A DNA stretch of 64,000 bases from Catellatospora paridis (GCF_009720365.1 NZ_ML769312.1:1020753-1084752); one strand, 5' to 3'; numbered from the stretch's first letter, positions 31,546-40,269 are shown. Numbers and translations are program-made. The notes: generated from the sequence alone by a model not told the origin.

Positions 31546-34491
31546 GGTGGCTCTCCTTGGTAGGGAAGGTGACGCGGGGGCCCCGCACCGGCACGCGGGC
31601 GCCGGTGAGGGGCCGGCGGGGCAGGGCAGGGTCCACTTCTGGGTGGCGCCGCCGTTGCAGGTCCACAAGGCCACGATCGTGCCGTCGGCCGAGTTGTTGC
31701 CGGACACGTCCAGGCACTTGCCCGACTGCGGATTGCGCAGCGTCTGATCCGACGTTTGGTAGGTCCAGCTCTGCGCCGCGCCGCCGGTGCACGCCCACAA
31801 CTGGATCTTCGTGCCGTTCGCGGTCCCGCCCCCGTTCACGTCGAGGCACTTGCCGAACGCCCGCAGCGTCGAACCCGACACCGTCCACGTCTGTGCAGCG
31901 GCCCCGTTGCAGGTCAACAGCTGGATCTGCGTGCCGTCGGCCGTCGCGCCGTTGCGCACGTCCAGACACTTGCCCGCCAGCCCCTTGACCGGACCGGTCC
32001 CGGTGGAGGCACTGCCGGTGGTCAGGGTGAACGAGTCGACGTCGTACAGGAACCCGGTGCCGGAGCCGGCGAACGTCAGATACAGCGTGGTGGTGCCGCT
32101 CGGCGGGCTGGTGATCGTGCCGGTGACCGTGGCGAAGGTGTCCCACGAGCCGGTGACCGGCACGGTCGCCGAGCCGAGCACGGTGCCGGTCGCCGAGCCG
32201 GCCCGGATCTGCAGCGTGCCGCCGCTGCCCGCGGACGAGACGCGGGCGCTGAAGCCGGTCGCGTTGTTGATCCGGTACGGCTGGAACGCGATCCAGTCGC
32301 CGTTGTGGATGTCACCGACGGTCTTGCCGCCTTCGGCGGCGCTCTTGTCGAAGGTGGCGACCCCGGACGAGGTCTTGAAGTGCTCGGCCTGGCGCTTGCG
32401 CGGCTGGAGGGTGTGCTGGGTGTGCGTGGTCAGGCCGCCCGCGTCGGTGTACTCGGCGTCGAAGACGCCGAAGATGTTCGCGGCGTCGTCGTGCTCGCCG
32501 TCGACGGGAACCGCGATCGACCCGGTGCAGCCGCTCTGGGAGGTGATCTGGTGGCCGTGGCTGTCGTGGCCGAGCACGTAGGTCATCTTGACCTTGGTGC
32601 AGTCGATGGTGCCGTCCTCCGGGTCGGTCACCGTGATGCTGAACGGGACGGTGTCGCCGAAGCTGAACAGCTGCCCGTTGGCCGGGGTGGTGATGGTGAC
32701 CGTCGGCGCGGTGTTGCCGACGCCGATCTGCACGCCTGCCGTGCCGGTGGCGCCCTGCGGGTCCCGGACCGTCAGCGTGGCGTTGTAGGTGCCGTTGGCG
32801 GTGTAGGTCTTGGCCGGGTTGGCAGACGTCGACGTGGTGCCGTCACCGAAGGCCCACGAGTACGTGAGCGTTCCGCCCTCGGGGTCCGACGATCCCGCGG
32901 CGGAGAAGTTCACGGTCAGCGGGGCCGTGCCGGAGGTCCGGTCGGCGGTCGCCACGGCGGTCGGTGCCCGGTTGCCGCTGCCCACGTAGTCGTAGCGGTA
33001 CAGGGCCGAGTTGGCGTCGCCGTTGTAGTAGCCGGTGCCGTAGTCCAGCACGTACAGCGCGCCGTCGGGTCCGAAGGCCATGTCCATGACCTGCTTGCCG
33101 TTCCAGGGGAAGGTCTCGATGGCGCCGCGGGTGCCGTCGGAGTTCACGTGGATCGGCTTGACCCAGCTCCGGCCGAATTCGCCGGCGAAGAACTGCCCGT
33201 CGAAGCCCTGGGGGAACTTGGTGCTGGAGGACGACGAGGCGTCGTACCGGTAGACGGGGCCGCCCATCGGGGACTCCGAGCCGCTGCCGAACTCCGACGG
33301 GCTGCCGGAGTCGCCGGCGTAGCGGATCCACGCCGTCTTGGCGGCCGGGAGGGTGGGCAGACCGGTGTTGCGGAAGGAGTTGTTGGTCGGGCCGCCGCTG
33401 CAGTTGTACTTCGAGCCGGCGCTGTTGGCGGCGAAGTCCCACTCGGCGTAGGTCTCGCTGGAGGTGTTCGTTCCGGTGCAGTAGGGCCAGCCGTAGAAGC
33501 CCGGCCCGGTGACCCGGTTGAACTCGACCTGCCCGCTCGGGCCCCGGCTGGTGGTGCTGCCGGAGTCCGGGCCGTAGTCGCCGACGTAGACCACGCCGGT
33601 GGCCTTGTCGACGCTGATCCGGAACGGGTTGCGGAACCCCATCGCGTAGATCTCGGGACGGGTCCGGTTGTCGGAGTCGACGAACATGTTGCCGTCGGGG
33701 ATCGAGTACGACCCGTTCGCGTTGACCTTGATCCGGAGGATCTTGCCGCGCAGGTCGTTGGTGTTGGCCGCGGACCGCTGGGCGTCGAAGGCGGGGTTGC
33801 GGTTGGTCCGCTCGTCGAGCGGCGCGAACCCGGCGGACTCGAACGGGTTGGTGTCGTCGCCGGTGGACAGGTAGAGGTTGCCCGCGGCGTCGAAGTCGAT
33901 GTCGCCGCCGGTGTGGCAGCAGATGCCGCGGTCCGCGGCGACGTCGAGGATGTCGACCTTGCTCGACTGGTTGACGGTGAAGTCGGAGTTCAGCGTGAAC
34001 CGGGAGAGCCGGTTCACGCCCTGCCAGGCCGACCAGTTGCTGCCGGTGGTCGGGGCGTCGCCGCTCGGGGTCGACAGCGGCGGGGCGTAGTACAGGTAGA
34101 TGTAGCGGTTCGATGCGAAGTTCGGGTCGACCCCGATGCCCTGCAGGCCCTCCTCGTCGTGGCTGTAGACCGAGATGGTGCCGACCACGGCCGTGTTGCC
34201 GGCCGCATCGGTGCGGCGCAGCGTGCCGTTGCGCGCGGTGTGCAGGACCGACCGGTCCGGCAGCACGGCCAGCGTCATCGGCTCGCCCGTCTCGGACACC
34301 CCCTTGGCGAGGGTGACCTGCTGGTAGTCGGTGCTGACGATCGTGTGCGCCTGCGCCGGCACCGGGCCGCCGAGCCCTGCGGGGCCTGCGGTGAGAATGG
34401 CGGTCGCGCCGGTCGCGGTCAGCAGTAGCGCTGAGCCTGCGGAGAACCATCGTCTGGTGCGGTGCGGGGGGAGGCCGTCCCTGATGGACAT
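29440..34491 (-). CDS. giant secreted two-unit protein: PQQ-type sugar dehydrogenase-PKD-CBM6-CBM13 fused to ThuA-DUF1080-CBM6-CBM13
   Basis: One open frame of 1,683 codons from ATG 34491 (AGGAAGGG upstream). Unit 1 (residues 1-956) has a signal peptide (about 1-48), a six-bladed propeller of the glucose/sorbosone dehydrogenase family (about 52-500; EGLQGIGVDPNFASN, GGDIDFDAAGNLYLSTGD, GPDGALYVLDYG), PKD (about 512-600), an Ig-like segment, CBM6 (about 695-825) and CBM13. Unit 2 (from Met983) has its own signal peptide, ThuA, DUF1080, CBM6 and CBM13. The units are joined by a 26-residue linker that starts where a TGA would be expected: codon 957 is TGC at 31623-31621. Unit 2 keeps AAGGAGAG before its ATG, so two genes joined by stop loss is the likely history. 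Confidence 0.85.
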   Translation of the reverse strand: MSIRDGLPPHRTRRWFSAGSALLLTATGATAILTAGPAGLGGPVPAQAHTIVSTDYQQVTLAKGVSETGEPMTLAVLPDRSVLHTARNGTLRRTDAAGNTAVVGTISVYSHDEEGLQGIGVDPNFASNRYIYLYYAPPLSTPSGDAPTTGSNWSAWQGVNRLSRFTLNSDFTVNQSSKVDILDVAADRGICCHTGGDIDFDAAGNLYLSTGDDTNPFESAGFAPLDERTNRNPAFDAQRSAANTNDLRGKILRIKVNANGSYSIPDGNMFVDSDNRTRPEIYAMGFRNPFRISVDKATGVVYVGDYGPDSGSTTSRGPSGQVEFNRVTGPGFYGWPYCTGTNTSSETYAEWDFAANSAGSKYNCSGGPTNNSFRNTGLPTLPAAKTAWIRYAGDSGSPSEFGSGSESPMGGPVYRYDASSSSSTKFPQGFDGQFFAGEFGRSWVKPIHVNSDGTRGAIETFPWNGKQVMDMAFGPDGALYVLDYGTGYYNGDANSALYRYDYVGSGNRAPTAVATADRTSGTAPLTVNFSAAGSSDPEGGTLTYSWAFGDGTTSTSANPAKTYTANGTYNATLTVRDPQGATGTAGVQIGVGNTAPTVTITTPANGQLFSFGDTVPFSITVTDPEDGTIDCTKVKMTYVLGHDSHGHQITSQSGCTGSIAVPVDGEHDDAANIFGVFDAEYTDAGGLTTHTQHTLQPRKRQAEHFKTSSGVATFDKSAAEGGKTVGDIHNGDWIAFQPYRINNATGFSARVSSAGSGGTLQIRAGSATGTVLGSATVPVTGSWDTFATVTGTITSPPSGTTTLYLTFAGSGTGFLYDVDSFTLTTGSASTGTGPVKGLAGKCLDVRNGATADGTQIQLLTCNGAAAQTWTVSGSTLRAFGKCLDVNGGGTANGTKIQLWACTGGAAQSWTYQTSDQTLRNPQSGKCLDVSGNNSADGTIVALWTCNGGATQKWTLPCPAGPSPAPACRCGAPASPSLPRRATMRRLLRPVLGAATAVLAVLAATAPAGPASAADAPYDVLVFSKTAGFRHDSIAAGISAIQSLGSANNFTVTATEDASAFTTGNLAQYEAVVFLNTTGDVLNAGQQTAFESYIGSGGGFVGVHAAADTEYSWSFYGNLVGAYFASHPSIQQANIKVENRAHPATAHLSPTWTRTEEWYNYQTNARSTARVLATVDESSYSGGSMGADHPHSWCKTYSGGRSFYTGGGHSQSAYSETAFRSHLLGGIRYAAGRAKADCRPETGYTALYNGSTTGWSQTGPGSFGNSDATLTSSGGMGMLAYTTREYVNYSLKLDWRVPGDDNSGVVIGFPAGSTAQGALDNGYEVQIDATDSADRTTGAIYALQSADITARDAALNPPGEWNTYELLVEGERLQVFLNGSKINDYTNTNSARSMAGYIGIQNHGSGDDVSFRNIRIKDLGGTPPTGDITRQAESYSSAGGVSALAKSGANGGQVLGNIESGDWAAYNGLDLTGSTSFRARVASAGAGGTIQVRTGSVTGPVLGSVTVPNTGSWTNFQNVTTSLSGVPSSTQNLYLTFTGSSGFLFDVDEFVLVKGTSTAGTGPIKGLAGKCLDVRNGASADGTQIQLYTCNGGAPQTWTVSGSTLRALGKCLDVSGGGTANGTKIQLWTCTGGGAQNWAAQSDGTLRNPQSGKCLDVSGNNSADGTVVALWTCNGGANQKWTLP
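29443..29810 (-). repeat. CBM13-coding repeat, copy B
   Basis: About 365 bp coding the C-terminal CBM13 of unit 2. It is close to 90% identical by eye to 31624-31995, including long exact runs at both ends. Copy B ends in TGA where copy A has TGC. Confidence 0.8.
31624..31995 (-). repeat. CBM13-coding repeat, copy A
   Basis: This is the counterpart of 29443-29810 at the end of unit 1. The near-identity at DNA level, far above that of the other CBM13 domains in the window, suggests recent duplication or gene conversion. Confidence 0.8.
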
Positions 34492-34560
34492 GAAGACCCT
34501 TCCTGACAAGTGATGGCCAGGCGGGCGCGAACCATCGCGCCGGATGCCGTGGGGGTGCTG

Positions 34561-34585
34561 CCTGTCAGGTGCCGCACCTGACAGG
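34561..34585. promoter_or_regulatory. 25-bp perfect palindrome ahead of the giant gene
   Basis: CCTGTCAGGTGC at 34561-34572 and its exact complement at 34574-34585, with a single C between them. It lies 70 bp upstream of the giant gene's start. It could be an operator or a 5' leader hairpin. The sequence occurs once in the window. Confidence 0.5.
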
Positions 34586-34712
34586 TGGCGGCCTCTGACG
34601 GCGGATGGAGCCATCACAGATCGCCAGTCGATGGGTCCCGCGCCGCCGGTACGCCTCGACGAAAAACTTGCCGATCTTGCCGACTCCCGTGTCACATGTC
34701 GTGGTGGGAGTC

Positions 34713-34728
34713 CACGTCATATGACGTG
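34713..34728. promoter_or_regulatory. GntR-type site h
   Basis: CACGTCATATGACGTG is a perfect 16-bp palindrome made of two TATGACGT half-sites back to back. It lies between the giant gene and GH43 and shares GTCATATGAYGT with the site ahead of the sugar-binding protein at 54247. Confidence 0.5.
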
Positions 34729-34751
34729 TTATCAGGTAGTCGGCTCGGTCG

Positions 34752-34767
34752 ATGTTATCGGTAACAT
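34752..34767. promoter_or_regulatory. LacI-like operator
   Basis: ATGTTA-TCGG-TAACAT is a perfect inverted repeat with a 4-nt centre and the central CG typical of LacI-family sites. Related single-mismatch copies are at 34885, 54350 and 54470. Confidence 0.5.
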
Positions 34768-34884
34768 GTGAGTTGTCAACCCACCTGAAGGCATCGATCT
34801 TCCGCTTTTGATCGCCTCCGATGCGGACCGTCCACCTGACCTGCGCACTCGCGAAACATTTTCGACACACCTTGACGCAAGTCC

Positions 34885-34898
34885 TGTTATCGGTCACA
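34885..34898. promoter_or_regulatory. LacI-like operator in the GH43 promoter
   Basis: TGTTATCGGTCACA begins 13 nt after the first base of a TTGACG -35 box (34872), so it would cover the promoter spacer. The GH27 promoter at 54456 has the same arrangement, and the sequence is identical to 54470-54483. Confidence 0.55.
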
Positions 34899-34996
34899 TT
34901 CGACTGACCGCGGTATGGTCGGCACCTTCATCCGCATCGGCTGGCAGGGCACCGATCGCGCACGTCATGGCGACGGGCCAGGTGTGCGGCGTGTTC

Positions 34997-35008
34997 GAGA
35001 CGTCATAC
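34997..35008. promoter_or_regulatory. GntR-type half-site i
   Basis: GAGACGTCATAC reads GTATGACGTCTC on the other strand. It differs by one base from the site ahead of the second GH141-like gene (63823). It lies about 150 bp upstream of GH43. Confidence 0.35.
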
Positions 35009-35154
35009 AGCGCACTTCATTTTCTGCACGCAAGTCGACCTCGCGGGTCGCGGTCCTCCCCTCGCCGCGGGCTCGCCGACGCGGCGGCCGGGTCCCGATC
35101 GGCACGCACTCGAACGCGGCGTCGCACCAGGTCGGCGACCTCCGAAGGAGAGAC

Positions 35155-36993
35155 GTGAAACATCCGTTCACCCTGCAGACCGGCCGGAACCTGCCCCGCC
35201 TGGCCCTGCTCGGCGCCAGTCTGCTGCTCGCGCTCACGCTCGCGCCGGTCGGCGCCGGCGCGGACAACCCGATCGTCCAGACGATCTACACCGCCGATCC
35301 CGCACCCCTGGTCCACAACGGCCGCGTGTACCTCTACACCGGACACGACGAGGACGGATCGACGTACTTCACCATGAAGGAATGGCGGGTCTACTCCTCG
35401 GCGGACATGGTCAACTGGACCGACCACGGGTCGCCGATGAGCCTGACCACCTTCAGCTGGGCCAGCGCCGACGCCTGGGCCGGACATGTGGCCTACCGCA
35501 ACGGGAAGTTCTACTGGTACGTCCCGGTGAAGAACCGTGCGACCGGGGGCATGGCCATCGGGGTCGGCGTCTCCAGCAGCCCCACCGGCCCGTTCACCGA
35601 CGCCCTCGGCCGTCCGCTGGTCGAGAACGGCGAGATCGACCCCAACGTCCTCATCGACGACGACGGTCAGGCCTACCTGTACTGGGGCAACCCGCGCCTG
35701 TGGTACGTCAGGCTGAACACCGACATGATCTCCTTCTCGGGCAGCCCGACCCAGATCCCGCTGACCACCTCCGGCTACGGCACCCGCGCCGGAAACAACA
35801 GCCGCCCGACCCTGTACGAGGAGGGTCCCTGGGTCTACAAGCGCAACGGCCTGTACTACAACGTGTTCGCGGCCGAATGCTGCTCGGAGTTCATCGGCTA
35901 CTCCACCGCGTCGGGCCCGACCGGACCCTGGACCTACCGCGGGACCGTCATGCCCCGGCAGGGCGGCAGCTTCACCAACCATGCCGGCGTCGTCGACTTC
36001 AACGGCGGCTCCTACTTCTTCTACCACAACGGCGCCCTGCCCGGCGGCGGCGGTTACACGCGGTCGGTGGCCGTCGAGAAGTTCTCGTACAACAGCAACG
36101 GCACCATTCCGACGATCAACATGACGAGCTCCGGCGCGCCGCAGATCGGCACGCTGAACCCGTACGTGCGCCAGGAGGCGGAGACGATCGCCTGGGAGTC
36201 GGGCGTCGAGACCGAGCCGGCCGGCGAGGGCACCCTCGACGTCGGCTGGATCGACAACGGCGACTACCTCAAGGTCAAGGGTGTCGCCTTCGGTTCCGGT
36301 GCGACGTCCTTCACCGCCCGGGTGGCCTCGGCGGGCGCGGGCGGCAACATCGAGCTGCGGCTGGACAGCCTGTCGGGCCCCGTCGTGGGCACGTGCGGGG
36401 TGGCCGGCACGGGCGGTTACCAGACCTGGGCGACGGTCTCGTGCGGAGTGTCGGGGGCGACCGGCACGCGGGATCTGTACCTGAGGTTCACCGGCAGCGG
36501 CAGCGGCCTGTTCAACCTGAACTGGTGGCAGTTCGGCGGCGGCGTCTCCGGCGGCAACCAGCTGACCAACGCCGACATGGAGACCGGCACGACCGGGTGG
36601 GCTGTCTTCGGCAGCGGCACCCTGGCGTCGAACACGGCCGTCGTGCACGGCGGCAGCAGGTCGCTGCTCATCACCGGCCGCACCGCCTCCTGGAACGGCA
36701 TCCGCCAGGACGTCACCGGCAAGCTGGTCAACGGCAAGAGCTACACGACCGACGTCTGGATGCGCACCCAGAGCGGCACACCCTCGGCGAAGGTCACCCT
36801 CGCCGTGACGGCCAACGGGTCGACCGGCTACATGCAGCTCACCCCTGCCACGACGGTGAACTCCGGCGGATGGACCCAGCTGACCGGCACCGCGACCGTC
36901 TCCTGGACCGGAACGCTGTCGGGCGCGAGCCTCTACGTCGAGACGGCCGCCGGGACCGACGGCTACTACCTCGACGACGCCTCCTTCCAGTGA
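35155..36993 (+). CDS. secreted GH43 arabinofuranosidase/xylosidase with CBM6 and CBM4/9-type domains
   Basis: A 612-residue secreted enzyme. After a signal peptide (1-36) comes a GH43 five-bladed propeller (about 40-330) with the three expected acids: base Asp in TADPAPLVHNG (about 46), pKa-modulating Asp in EIDPNVLIDDDG (about 162) and acid Glu in YEEGPWVYKRNG (about 223). A CBM6 (about 345-465, RQEAETIAWESGVET and WIDNGDYLKVKGV) and a CBM4/9-like jelly roll (about 470-612, NADMETGTTGWAVFG) follow. This fits arabinoxylan arabinofuranohydrolases. GTG 35155 follows GAAGGAG. A LacI-like and two GntR-type sites lie upstream. Confidence 0.92.
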   Translation: MKHPFTLQTGRNLPRLALLGASLLLALTLAPVGAGADNPIVQTIYTADPAPLVHNGRVYLYTGHDEDGSTYFTMKEWRVYSSADMVNWTDHGSPMSLTTFSWASADAWAGHVAYRNGKFYWYVPVKNRATGGMAIGVGVSSSPTGPFTDALGRPLVENGEIDPNVLIDDDGQAYLYWGNPRLWYVRLNTDMISFSGSPTQIPLTTSGYGTRAGNNSRPTLYEEGPWVYKRNGLYYNVFAAECCSEFIGYSTASGPTGPWTYRGTVMPRQGGSFTNHAGVVDFNGGSYFFYHNGALPGGGGYTRSVAVEKFSYNSNGTIPTINMTSSGAPQIGTLNPYVRQEAETIAWESGVETEPAGEGTLDVGWIDNGDYLKVKGVAFGSGATSFTARVASAGAGGNIELRLDSLSGPVVGTCGVAGTGGYQTWATVSCGVSGATGTRDLYLRFTGSGSGLFNLNWWQFGGGVSGGNQLTNADMETGTTGWAVFGSGTLASNTAVVHGGSRSLLITGRTASWNGIRQDVTGKLVNGKSYTTDVWMRTQSGTPSAKVTLAVTANGSTGYMQLTPATTVNSGGWTQLTGTATVSWTGTLSGASLYVETAAGTDGYYLDDASFQ

Positions 36994-37018
36994 CCGGCCG
37001 AACCTGACGGCGCCCGAA

Positions 37019-37058
37019 CCGGGCCGGTGGCCAGCCACACGGCCGGCCACCGGCCCGG
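37019..37058 (+). terminator. hairpin after GH43
   Basis: CCGGGCCGGTGGCC at 37019-37032 pairs perfectly with 37045-37058 around a 12-nt loop, 25 nt after the GH43 stop codon. A TTGACG at 37071 just beyond it suggests a fresh promoter for GH95. Confidence 0.6.
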
Positions 37059-37123
37059 CTCCCCTCCGCCTTGACGCACCAGCCAACTGACCATTCAGCT
37101 GTTCGCTCCGAGGGAGTTGAGCG

Positions 37124-40120
37124 ATGTCGGATCCGACACGCAGACAAGTGATCAAGACCGGTGCCGTGGGCGCCGGCGCCCTACTGATGCCGTTGCCGTG
37201 GACCGCCGAAGCGCAGGCCGGTTCGGCGGCGCCCGCCGAGGTGCTCGCGGCCGCCGACCTGGCACTCTGGTACAACCAATCCGCCGGCACCGACTGGCTG
37301 CGCGCCCTGCCCATCGGCAACGGCCGGCTGGGCGCGATGGTCTTCGGCAACGTCGACACCGAGCGGCTACAGCTCAACGAGGACACCGTGTGGGCAGGCG
37401 GCCCGCACGACCCGAGCAACACGGCAGGGGCGCAGGCGCTGGCGGAGATCCGGCGGCTGGTCTTCGCCAACCAGTGGGGCGCCGCCCAGGACCTGATCAA
37501 TCAGCGCATGCTCGGCAGGCCGGTCGGCCAGCTCGCCTACCAGCCGGTCGGCAACATGCGGCTGACCTTTCCCACCTCCGGCAGCGCCTCGCAGTATCAC
37601 CGCCGGCTGGATCTGACCACCGCCACCACCTCGGTCACCTATGTGATGAACGGCGTGCGGTACCAGCGGGACGTGTTCGCCAGCGCACCCGACCAGGTGA
37701 TCGTCATGCGGCTGACCGCCGATCGCGCCGGGGCGGTCACGTTCACCGCGGCGTTCGACAGCCCGCAGTCGTCGAGCGTGTCCAGCCCGGACAGCGCCAC
37801 CATCGCACTGAACGGCACCTCCGGCACCATGGAAGGGGTGACCGGGGCCGTCCGGTTCCTCGCCCTCGCCGGGGCGAGCGCCAGCGGCGGCACCGTCTCC
37901 AGTTCCGGCGGCACGCTGCGGGTGTCCGGCGCGACCAGCGTGACCCTGTTCGTCTCGATCGGGTCGAGCTACGTCAGCTACCGCGACGTGAGCGGCGACT
38001 ACCAGGGCATCGCCCGCCGCCACCTCAGCGCCGCCCGCGGCGTCTCCTACGACCAGCTGCTCGCCCGGCACACCGCCGACTACCAGGCGCTGTTCAACAG
38101 GACGACCCTCGACCTCGGCCGGACCTCCGCGGCAGATCAGCCGACCGACGTCCGCATCAGCCAGCACGCCTCCGTCAGCGATCCGCAGTTCTCCGCGCTG
38201 CTGTTCCAGTACGGCCGGTATCTGCTCATCGCCTCGTCCCGGGCGGGCACGCAGCCGGCCAATCTGCAGGGCATCTGGAACGACCAGATGGCCCCGCCGT
38301 GGGACTCGAAGTACACCCTCAACGCGAACCTGCCGATGAACTACTGGCCGGCCGACACGACGAACCTGCCCGAGTGCCACGAGCCGGTGTTCGCGATGAT
38401 CCGGGACCTGGCGGTGACCGGGGCCCGGACCGCCCAGGTGCAGTACGGGGCGAGCGGCTGGGTCACCCACCACAACACCGACGCCTGGCGGGCGACCTCG
38501 GTCGTCGACGGCGCGTTCTGGGGCATGTGGCAGACCGGCGGCGCGTGGCTGGCGACCTTGATCTGGGACCACTACCGGTTCACCGGCGACGTCTCGTTCC
38601 TGAGCACCAACTACCCGGCCATGAAGGGCGCGGCCCAGTTCTTCCTCAGCACGCTGGTCACCGAGCCGAATCTCGGCTACCTGGTGACCAACCCGTCGAA
38701 CTCCCCCGAGCTGTCCCACCACTCCAACGTCAGCGTCTGCGCCGGTCCGACGATGGACAATCAGATCCTGCGGGACCTGTTCGACGGGTGCGCCGCGGCC
38801 AGCGAGGTGCTCGGCGTGGACTCCGATTTCCGGTCGCAGGTCCGCGCGGCCCGCCAGCGCCTGGCCCCGATGAAGGTGGGCTCGCGGGGCAACATCCAGG
38901 AGTGGCTGGCCGACTGGGTCGAGACCGAGCAGTACCACCGCCACGTCTCCCACCTGTACGGCCTGCATCCGAGCAACCAGATCACCAAGCGGGCGACGCC
39001 CACGCTGTTCGAAGCCGCGAGGCGGACCCTGGAGCTGCGCGGCGACGACGGCACCGGGTGGTCGCTCGCCTGGAAGATCAATTTCTGGGCGCGGATGGAG
39101 GAGGGCGCCCGGGCCCACAAGCTGATCAGAGACCTGGTCAGCACGTCCCGGCTCGCGCCGAACATGTTCGACCTGCATCCGCCGTTCCAGATCGACGGCA
39201 ACTTCGGGGCGACCTCCGGCATCGCCGAGATGCTGCTGCACAGCCACAACGGCGAGCTCCACCTGCTGCCGGCGCTGCCCTCGGCGTGGTCGGGCGGTCA
39301 GGTGACCGGACTGCGCGGCCGGGGCGGCTACACCGTGAGCCTGACCTGGAGCTCGGGCCAGCTCGCGGAGGCGCTCGTCCGCGCCGACCGCGCCGGCGTG
39401 GTGCAGGTGCGCGCGCGGCTGTTCACCGGCGGCTTCACCGTGGTCGACGCCGCCGACGGCACCCCGGTGACCCCCGCCAGGGTCGAGTCCGACTGCGTCC
39501 GGATCACCGTCCAGGCCGGCCACACGTACCGGGCTCAGCCGACGGGACAGTCGACGCCGACCCTGGAGCAGCTTTTCGCCAATTCCGGCACGACCAACGA
39601 CGGCAACACGGGCGCGGGCAACTTCGACGGCAACGGGGCGACCCTGTCCGCGCAGGCCCTCGCCCTGGTCGGAGTGACCCCGGGCGCGACCCTGAGCCGC
39701 GAGGGAGTGACCTTCCGGTGGCCGAACGTGCAGCCGGGCGGGGCGGACAACGCGATCGCCTCGGGCCAGTCCGTCGCGATCAGCGGCACCGGCAGCAAGC
39801 TCGGCTTCTTGGCCGTCGGCACCTACGGCGCGGTCGGCGGAACCGCCACCGTGGTCTACGCCGACGGCACCCGCCAGTCGTTCACCCTCAGCGTGCCCGA
39901 CTGGTACGGCGGGCCCAAGAGCGGCGCGACGGCGGCGATCGTCATGGCTTACCAGAACCGGCCGGGCAACCGCCGGGAGAACACGGCCGCCACCATCTAC
40001 TACGCCGGCGTGTCCCTGGCGGCGAAACCCGTCGTGCGCGTCGAGCTGCCCAACATCAGCTCACGGCCGGCATCCGGCGTGCCGACGATGCACATCTTCG
40101 CCATGGCCATCGGCTCGTAG
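37124..40120 (+). CDS. secreted GH95 alpha-L-fucosidase-type enzyme
   Basis: A 998-residue inverting glycosidase. The N-terminus RRQVIKTGAVGAGALL is a twin-arginine-type signal. The GH95 body spans about 43-800: ALPIGNGRLGAMVFGN, LNEDTVWAGGP, then the Asn-x-Asn pair in TLNANLPMNYWPA (about 398) and Asp in PPFQIDGNFGATSG (about 690), all matching the catalytic region of bifidobacterial AfcA. A C-terminal beta-sandwich (about 805-998, EQLFANSGTTNDGN, PDWYGGPKSG) is an accessory domain. Substrates could be 1,2-linked L-fucose or L-galactose, as on xyloglucan. This fits the L-fucose-type catabolic genes 3 kb away. ATG 37124 follows GAGGGAG. Confidence 0.92.
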   Translation: MSDPTRRQVIKTGAVGAGALLMPLPWTAEAQAGSAAPAEVLAAADLALWYNQSAGTDWLRALPIGNGRLGAMVFGNVDTERLQLNEDTVWAGGPHDPSNTAGAQALAEIRRLVFANQWGAAQDLINQRMLGRPVGQLAYQPVGNMRLTFPTSGSASQYHRRLDLTTATTSVTYVMNGVRYQRDVFASAPDQVIVMRLTADRAGAVTFTAAFDSPQSSSVSSPDSATIALNGTSGTMEGVTGAVRFLALAGASASGGTVSSSGGTLRVSGATSVTLFVSIGSSYVSYRDVSGDYQGIARRHLSAARGVSYDQLLARHTADYQALFNRTTLDLGRTSAADQPTDVRISQHASVSDPQFSALLFQYGRYLLIASSRAGTQPANLQGIWNDQMAPPWDSKYTLNANLPMNYWPADTTNLPECHEPVFAMIRDLAVTGARTAQVQYGASGWVTHHNTDAWRATSVVDGAFWGMWQTGGAWLATLIWDHYRFTGDVSFLSTNYPAMKGAAQFFLSTLVTEPNLGYLVTNPSNSPELSHHSNVSVCAGPTMDNQILRDLFDGCAAASEVLGVDSDFRSQVRAARQRLAPMKVGSRGNIQEWLADWVETEQYHRHVSHLYGLHPSNQITKRATPTLFEAARRTLELRGDDGTGWSLAWKINFWARMEEGARAHKLIRDLVSTSRLAPNMFDLHPPFQIDGNFGATSGIAEMLLHSHNGELHLLPALPSAWSGGQVTGLRGRGGYTVSLTWSSGQLAEALVRADRAGVVQVRARLFTGGFTVVDAADGTPVTPARVESDCVRITVQAGHTYRAQPTGQSTPTLEQLFANSGTTNDGNTGAGNFDGNGATLSAQALALVGVTPGATLSREGVTFRWPNVQPGGADNAIASGQSVAISGTGSKLGFLAVGTYGAVGGTATVVYADGTRQSFTLSVPDWYGGPKSGATAAIVMAYQNRPGNRRENTAATIYYAGVSLAAKPVVRVELPNISSRPASGVPTMHIFAMAIGS

Positions 40121-40152
40121 CAAACCCCGGCCACACCGGTGACCACACCGGC

Positions 40153-40185
40153 ACGCTGCGGGCAGCGCGATGCTGCCCGCAGCGT
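40153..40185 (+). terminator. hairpin after GH95
   Basis: ACGCTGCGGGCAGC at 40153-40166 pairs perfectly with 40172-40185 around a 5-nt loop, 32 nt after the stop codon. Confidence 0.75.
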
Positions 40186-40269
40186 ACGGCACCGCCGGGC
40201 CCGCCGTCCGCCTGAGCCGGCCGCGGCATGCCCTGTCGCGCAACCGCATCCCATCGATCTCAATATTGC

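Larger units (their letters stand above)
34492..35154. other. 663-bp divergent control region
   Basis: Separates the giant gene from the GH43 gene. It is noticeably AT-richer in its middle and holds a perfect 25-bp palindrome (34561), two TATGACGTC-type sites (34713, 34997) and two LacI-like sites (34752, 34885). No gene is seen. The GH43 leader would be over 200 nt if the promoter at 34872 is used. Confidence 0.65.

Noticed and set aside
31756..34428. An 890-codon frame opposite the sugar dehydrogenase unit
   Set aside because: Repetitive Val/Gly/Arg composition typical of the antisense frame of a high-GC gene; the opposite strand has clear domains and a signal peptide.
37117..40215. A 1,032-codon frame overlapping the GH95 gene in another phase
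   Set aside because: Arg/Pro-rich shadow; the GH95 frame has ribosome site, signal and catalytic motifs.
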